From Clostridiales bacterium (GTDB lineage: Bacteria; Bacillota; Clostridia; Lachnospirales; Lachnospiraceae), in the NCBI GenBank assembly GCA_018365455.1, contig JAGZJZ010000027.1, forward strand, positions 1 through 64,000: DNA of 64,000 nt, given 5' to 3'. Shown here in pieces: positions 62,601-64,000 of the stretch (positions within the stretch are counted from its first letter, which is position 1; each line of letters begins with the position of its first letter). The notes beneath the pieces were generated by a model, which had not been told where the DNA came from, did no database searches, and saw only the letters and a program-made list of their open reading frames with translations. The position numbers were made by a program, and so were the translations under genes.

Positions 62601-64000
62601 AAGCAGAGGCAAAAAGTGATACCTCCATTGAAATCCTGTTTAGCGAAAAAGTGGATGCCGAAACGGCAGGCAATCTTAAAAATTACAGCATTTCGGATGG
62701 CATCCAGATTAAAAATGTCCGGGTAGAAGATGCAAAAGTCACTCTGACCACGGACGCACTTTCCAGGCTGCAGCCGTATACCCTCAGGGTAGAGAATGTA
62801 TGCGATGCATCCGGGGCAAAGAATCCTATGGAAGTGCATGAACAGAAACTGATCTATGGATACGTTGCCAAGTTTGGATTTGAAAAAGCGGGTAAAGGGC
62901 TGATCACGGATGCGTTTGGCAATTATACCGGAAAAGCCAATTATATGGAAACTTTGGATCAGACTTACGGATCTTCAGCCAGATTAAAGGAGGAAAAAAC
63001 TTCTTACGGCAATCTGGGAAGCGGACTGTTAAAGGGAATGGACAACTATTCCATAAGCATGTGGTTTAAAACGGATTCAGAGAAAAAGCAGACCCTCTTA
63101 AGCCAGGGACAGGAGGGAATTCCGTCAAATGACCTGACACTTGCAACCAGTAACGGCAGCCTGGACTTCCGTGCCAGCGACGCAGATGGCAAAGAAGTGG
63201 TATTAAAGGGTGGAACCATTCTTCCGGGTAAATGGAATCTGGCGGTGGCAGTAAGAGACGGACAGACATTTACACTTTATTTAAACGGAGAAGCGGTAGA
63301 TACCAAGACAGCTGATATAGGGGTAAATGATACCCAGAATGCTTTGCTTGCCGGTGCCATGAGAAACAATGCCGGAGGTGACCGTGTGAATTATTTCAGC
63401 GGTGATATCAGCGAGATCTCCCTGTATAATGTTGCGCTTCAGCAGTCAGAAGCCACACTTCTGAATGAATCGGGATTTGCTTCGTTCAGTGCAGCAGCAG
63501 ATTCGGCACTGTCATTGGATCAGGATCTTTTCACAGAGGAAAGTTTCAGGCCTCTTGGAGAAATTCTTGCCGAAATGGGCAGTATGGATCCGGAGAGCAT
63601 GATGCCGTCCGAGATAGTGGATATTAAAAAACGTCTGCAGGCAGCGATGGATGGCTTACAGTTAAAAGACAGCAATCAGTCATTAAAGGCACTCTATCAT
63701 ATGGATGAGGCGAAGGGCGATGTCATTGCCAATGCCGTGCAGGGGTATGATGCCAGGTTTATAAACGGACAGTATATGCGTATGGGAACTCCATTCGGGC
63801 GGGGTGCTTATATGTATGAAAAGAACCAGAACTATATATCCCTTGCGGATTCCCCAATTGCAGGGATGGATAACTTTACCGTGAACGGCTGGTTTAAACC
63901 CCAGTTATATTTAGACAATGAAGTGACGGATACCGAAGATGACTTTACCCATGTGAGAGGCACCCCCAAACAGGTACTCTTAGCGGATAAGGGCGGAAAT
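59651..64000 (+). CDS. Large secreted multidomain carbohydrate-active protein, 3' end beyond window
   Basis: At least 1450 residues, still open at the window edge. Signal peptide ~1-32. Residues ~60-330 form a beta-rich N-terminal domain; ~410-720 look like a TIM barrel resembling clan GH-D/alpha-galactosidase-like enzymes (YAHSKGIAIGIYQAQ, GLDCVEIDGTYPG with candidate Asp/Glu, SMSWSHVPFAEYHGGGG). Then Fn3 (~877-968, AVLNWDKD), a SbsA-like Ig domain (~970-1065, IEILFSEKVDAETAGN), a LamG-like domain (~1070-1250, YSISMWFKTDSEKKQTLLS) and a second LamG (~1344 on). It probably degrades host or plant glycans at the surface; family assignment is uncertain. Confidence 0.85.
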   Translation, partial: MKKKIYGLKRWLALTLAGSLVCTLVPNMDTRAAAPGTNAEAGAAAQGSAEEPWIASPYVNEKGEVVEGLENAVNGKRHWLETDESLPVAVTEDGSSITIGNGIIERRFQLPQEGGTEFYTDSYKNLYIDKEMTDGEDVLPEVYLGLYDKPYREVYSDEGIKIHRDSIASADNTIEIPDSSIKVTPDYYYVGGTKNSNTFVFDGYTISDSCEKPFEWTSNEIFGDPAAKEWPPKGKHLEFLFSAPQSFPEVYQGIKIKIIYEMYDNIPAMKKRVEIVNEGDSQIMIGRLAPEVMKGNTNMDDLLALETTYTCGDQSTLPINRPLPCKCDLEKEGSPFLELKDITHTCYEVGPAYELAKGESMVGFDTYEFVHSTYWFELKMRERLGIYRTLFPWITDNPLTHHNTGRLTKEVIDQAAEAEFEMIIQSYSAPDESKQMLARDQATLDKYKELVDYAHSKGIAIGIYQAQYTRGQYSQSKEYGTNAEGQWGASMCLASAAFDDYWDNFKNFVTYTGLDCVEIDGTYPGNYCNCGEQHVNKDRETDPANPQDTDTGKASKYKFHNGVFDSQVKQWENGVRMMCAEFRDMGVFVKVPAWYYLNGANKCGIGYEEAAWSQPRQEQLLYGRQLMHNASYGRTMSMSWSHVPFAEYHGGGGDAAFQPFKDKKEDYNWVIAQNIGNGVNSDFRGPALFDDGTQDILNKWVEFYKRYRGIVNSDMVHISQAAYDAAGTNRQRGVKMDALYHVNAMNEGEKGLLWVYNQTDESRTEVINVPMYYTGLAQGLNYPPVPLKDSLGKDVHRYGAYPPNYSWLPQSEPNYRQPDAVDGDYGQAVFMREGVQAKVLSIDSNGNAQLEVTLPPMSFTYYSIYDSTEAPEVTLEVGKVTGLAAKDATENSAVLNWDKDVTFKMTENGTVIDKPAVTVDSYMVYRDGKLIAQTMENTYQDTSLEEQKNYVYTVKAVAKGVEGSLSDPVTVNTLTDENAPVVTKAEAKSDTSIEILFSEKVDAETAGNLKNYSISDGIQIKNVRVEDAKVTLTTDALSRLQPYTLRVENVCDASGAKNPMEVHEQKLIYGYVAKFGFEKAGKGLITDAFGNYTGKANYMETLDQTYGSSARLKEEKTSYGNLGSGLLKGMDNYSISMWFKTDSEKKQTLLSQGQEGIPSNDLTLATSNGSLDFRASDADGKEVVLKGGTILPGKWNLAVAVRDGQTFTLYLNGEAVDTKTADIGVNDTQNALLAGAMRNNAGGDRVNYFSGDISEISLYNVALQQSEATLLNESGFASFSAAADSALSLDQDLFTEESFRPLGEILAEMGSMDPESMMPSEIVDIKKRLQAAMDGLQLKDSNQSLKALYHMDEAKGDVIANAVQGYDARFINGQYMRMGTPFGRGAYMYEKNQNYISLADSPIAGMDNFTVNGWFKPQLYLDNEVTDTEDDFTHVRGTPKQVLLADKGGN

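Overview
The window looks like the chromosome of a low-to-moderate GC, Gram-positive gut anaerobe of the class Clostridia, most likely a Lachnospiraceae member (Blautia/Ruminococcus-like). This is an inference from strong AGGAGG ribosome sites, GPH and family-5/family-1 ABC sugar and peptide systems, many glycoside hydrolases, a thermophilic-clostridial type secondary alcohol dehydrogenase, dockerin and FIVAR surface-protein pieces, and a cysteine-rich KTR protein. I found no rRNA, tRNA, CRISPR array or intact mobile element.

Layout. 0.3-6.6 kb: a MarR-controlled operon with a KTR zinc-ribbon protein and a heterodimeric ABC exporter (first subunit frameshifted), then a glycosyltransferase and a small membrane protein. 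6.6-10.4 kb (minus): D-Ala-D-Ala carboxypeptidase and a two-gene OpuC-type osmolyte importer whose permease is fused to its binding domain. 10.4-10.9 kb: decayed ferredoxin-like and TetR pieces. 11-15.8 kb: a TetR/unknown pair, then a two-component system with a membrane-anchored exported protein and shared putative binding boxes. 15.9-18.8 kb (minus): alcohol dehydrogenase, deoxyribose-phosphate aldolase and a GntR regulator. 19.1-20.5 kb: a TetR regulator and a HAD phosphatase.

20.6-29.4 kb is one long operon: RpiR regulator, metallo-beta-lactamase-fold hydrolase with an extraordinary Ser-Glu-Cys-Lys tandem repeat inside its fold, a complete Dpp/Opp-type importer, a LURP-one-like protein between the two ATPases, and a metallophosphoesterase. 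Its substrate is unknown and it is the best candidate here for an undescribed system. 29.5-38.2 kb is a sugar module: AraC regulator, ABC importer, amidohydrolase, LacI regulator and a GH127-type enzyme.

38.2-45.1 kb is mixed: a KilA-N remnant, a DUF1801 protein, an orphan arsenate reductase, a broken dockerin gene, a FIVAR/Fn3 surface protein, a GGDEF/EAL protein with a dead GGDEF site, a 162-bp palindromic repeat (partial copy at 17.2 kb) and a TfoX C-terminal-domain protein. 45.2-57.2 kb is a plant-glycoside operon (GH1, GPH transporter, GH78 rhamnosidase, GH2, sugar isomerase, beta-propeller-like unknown) beside an AraC regulator and a small unknown protein. 57.3-59.3 kb is a scrapyard of four truncated genes joined end to end, one inverted. 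The window ends inside a very large secreted carbohydrate-active protein with Fn3, Ig-like and LamG-like domains.
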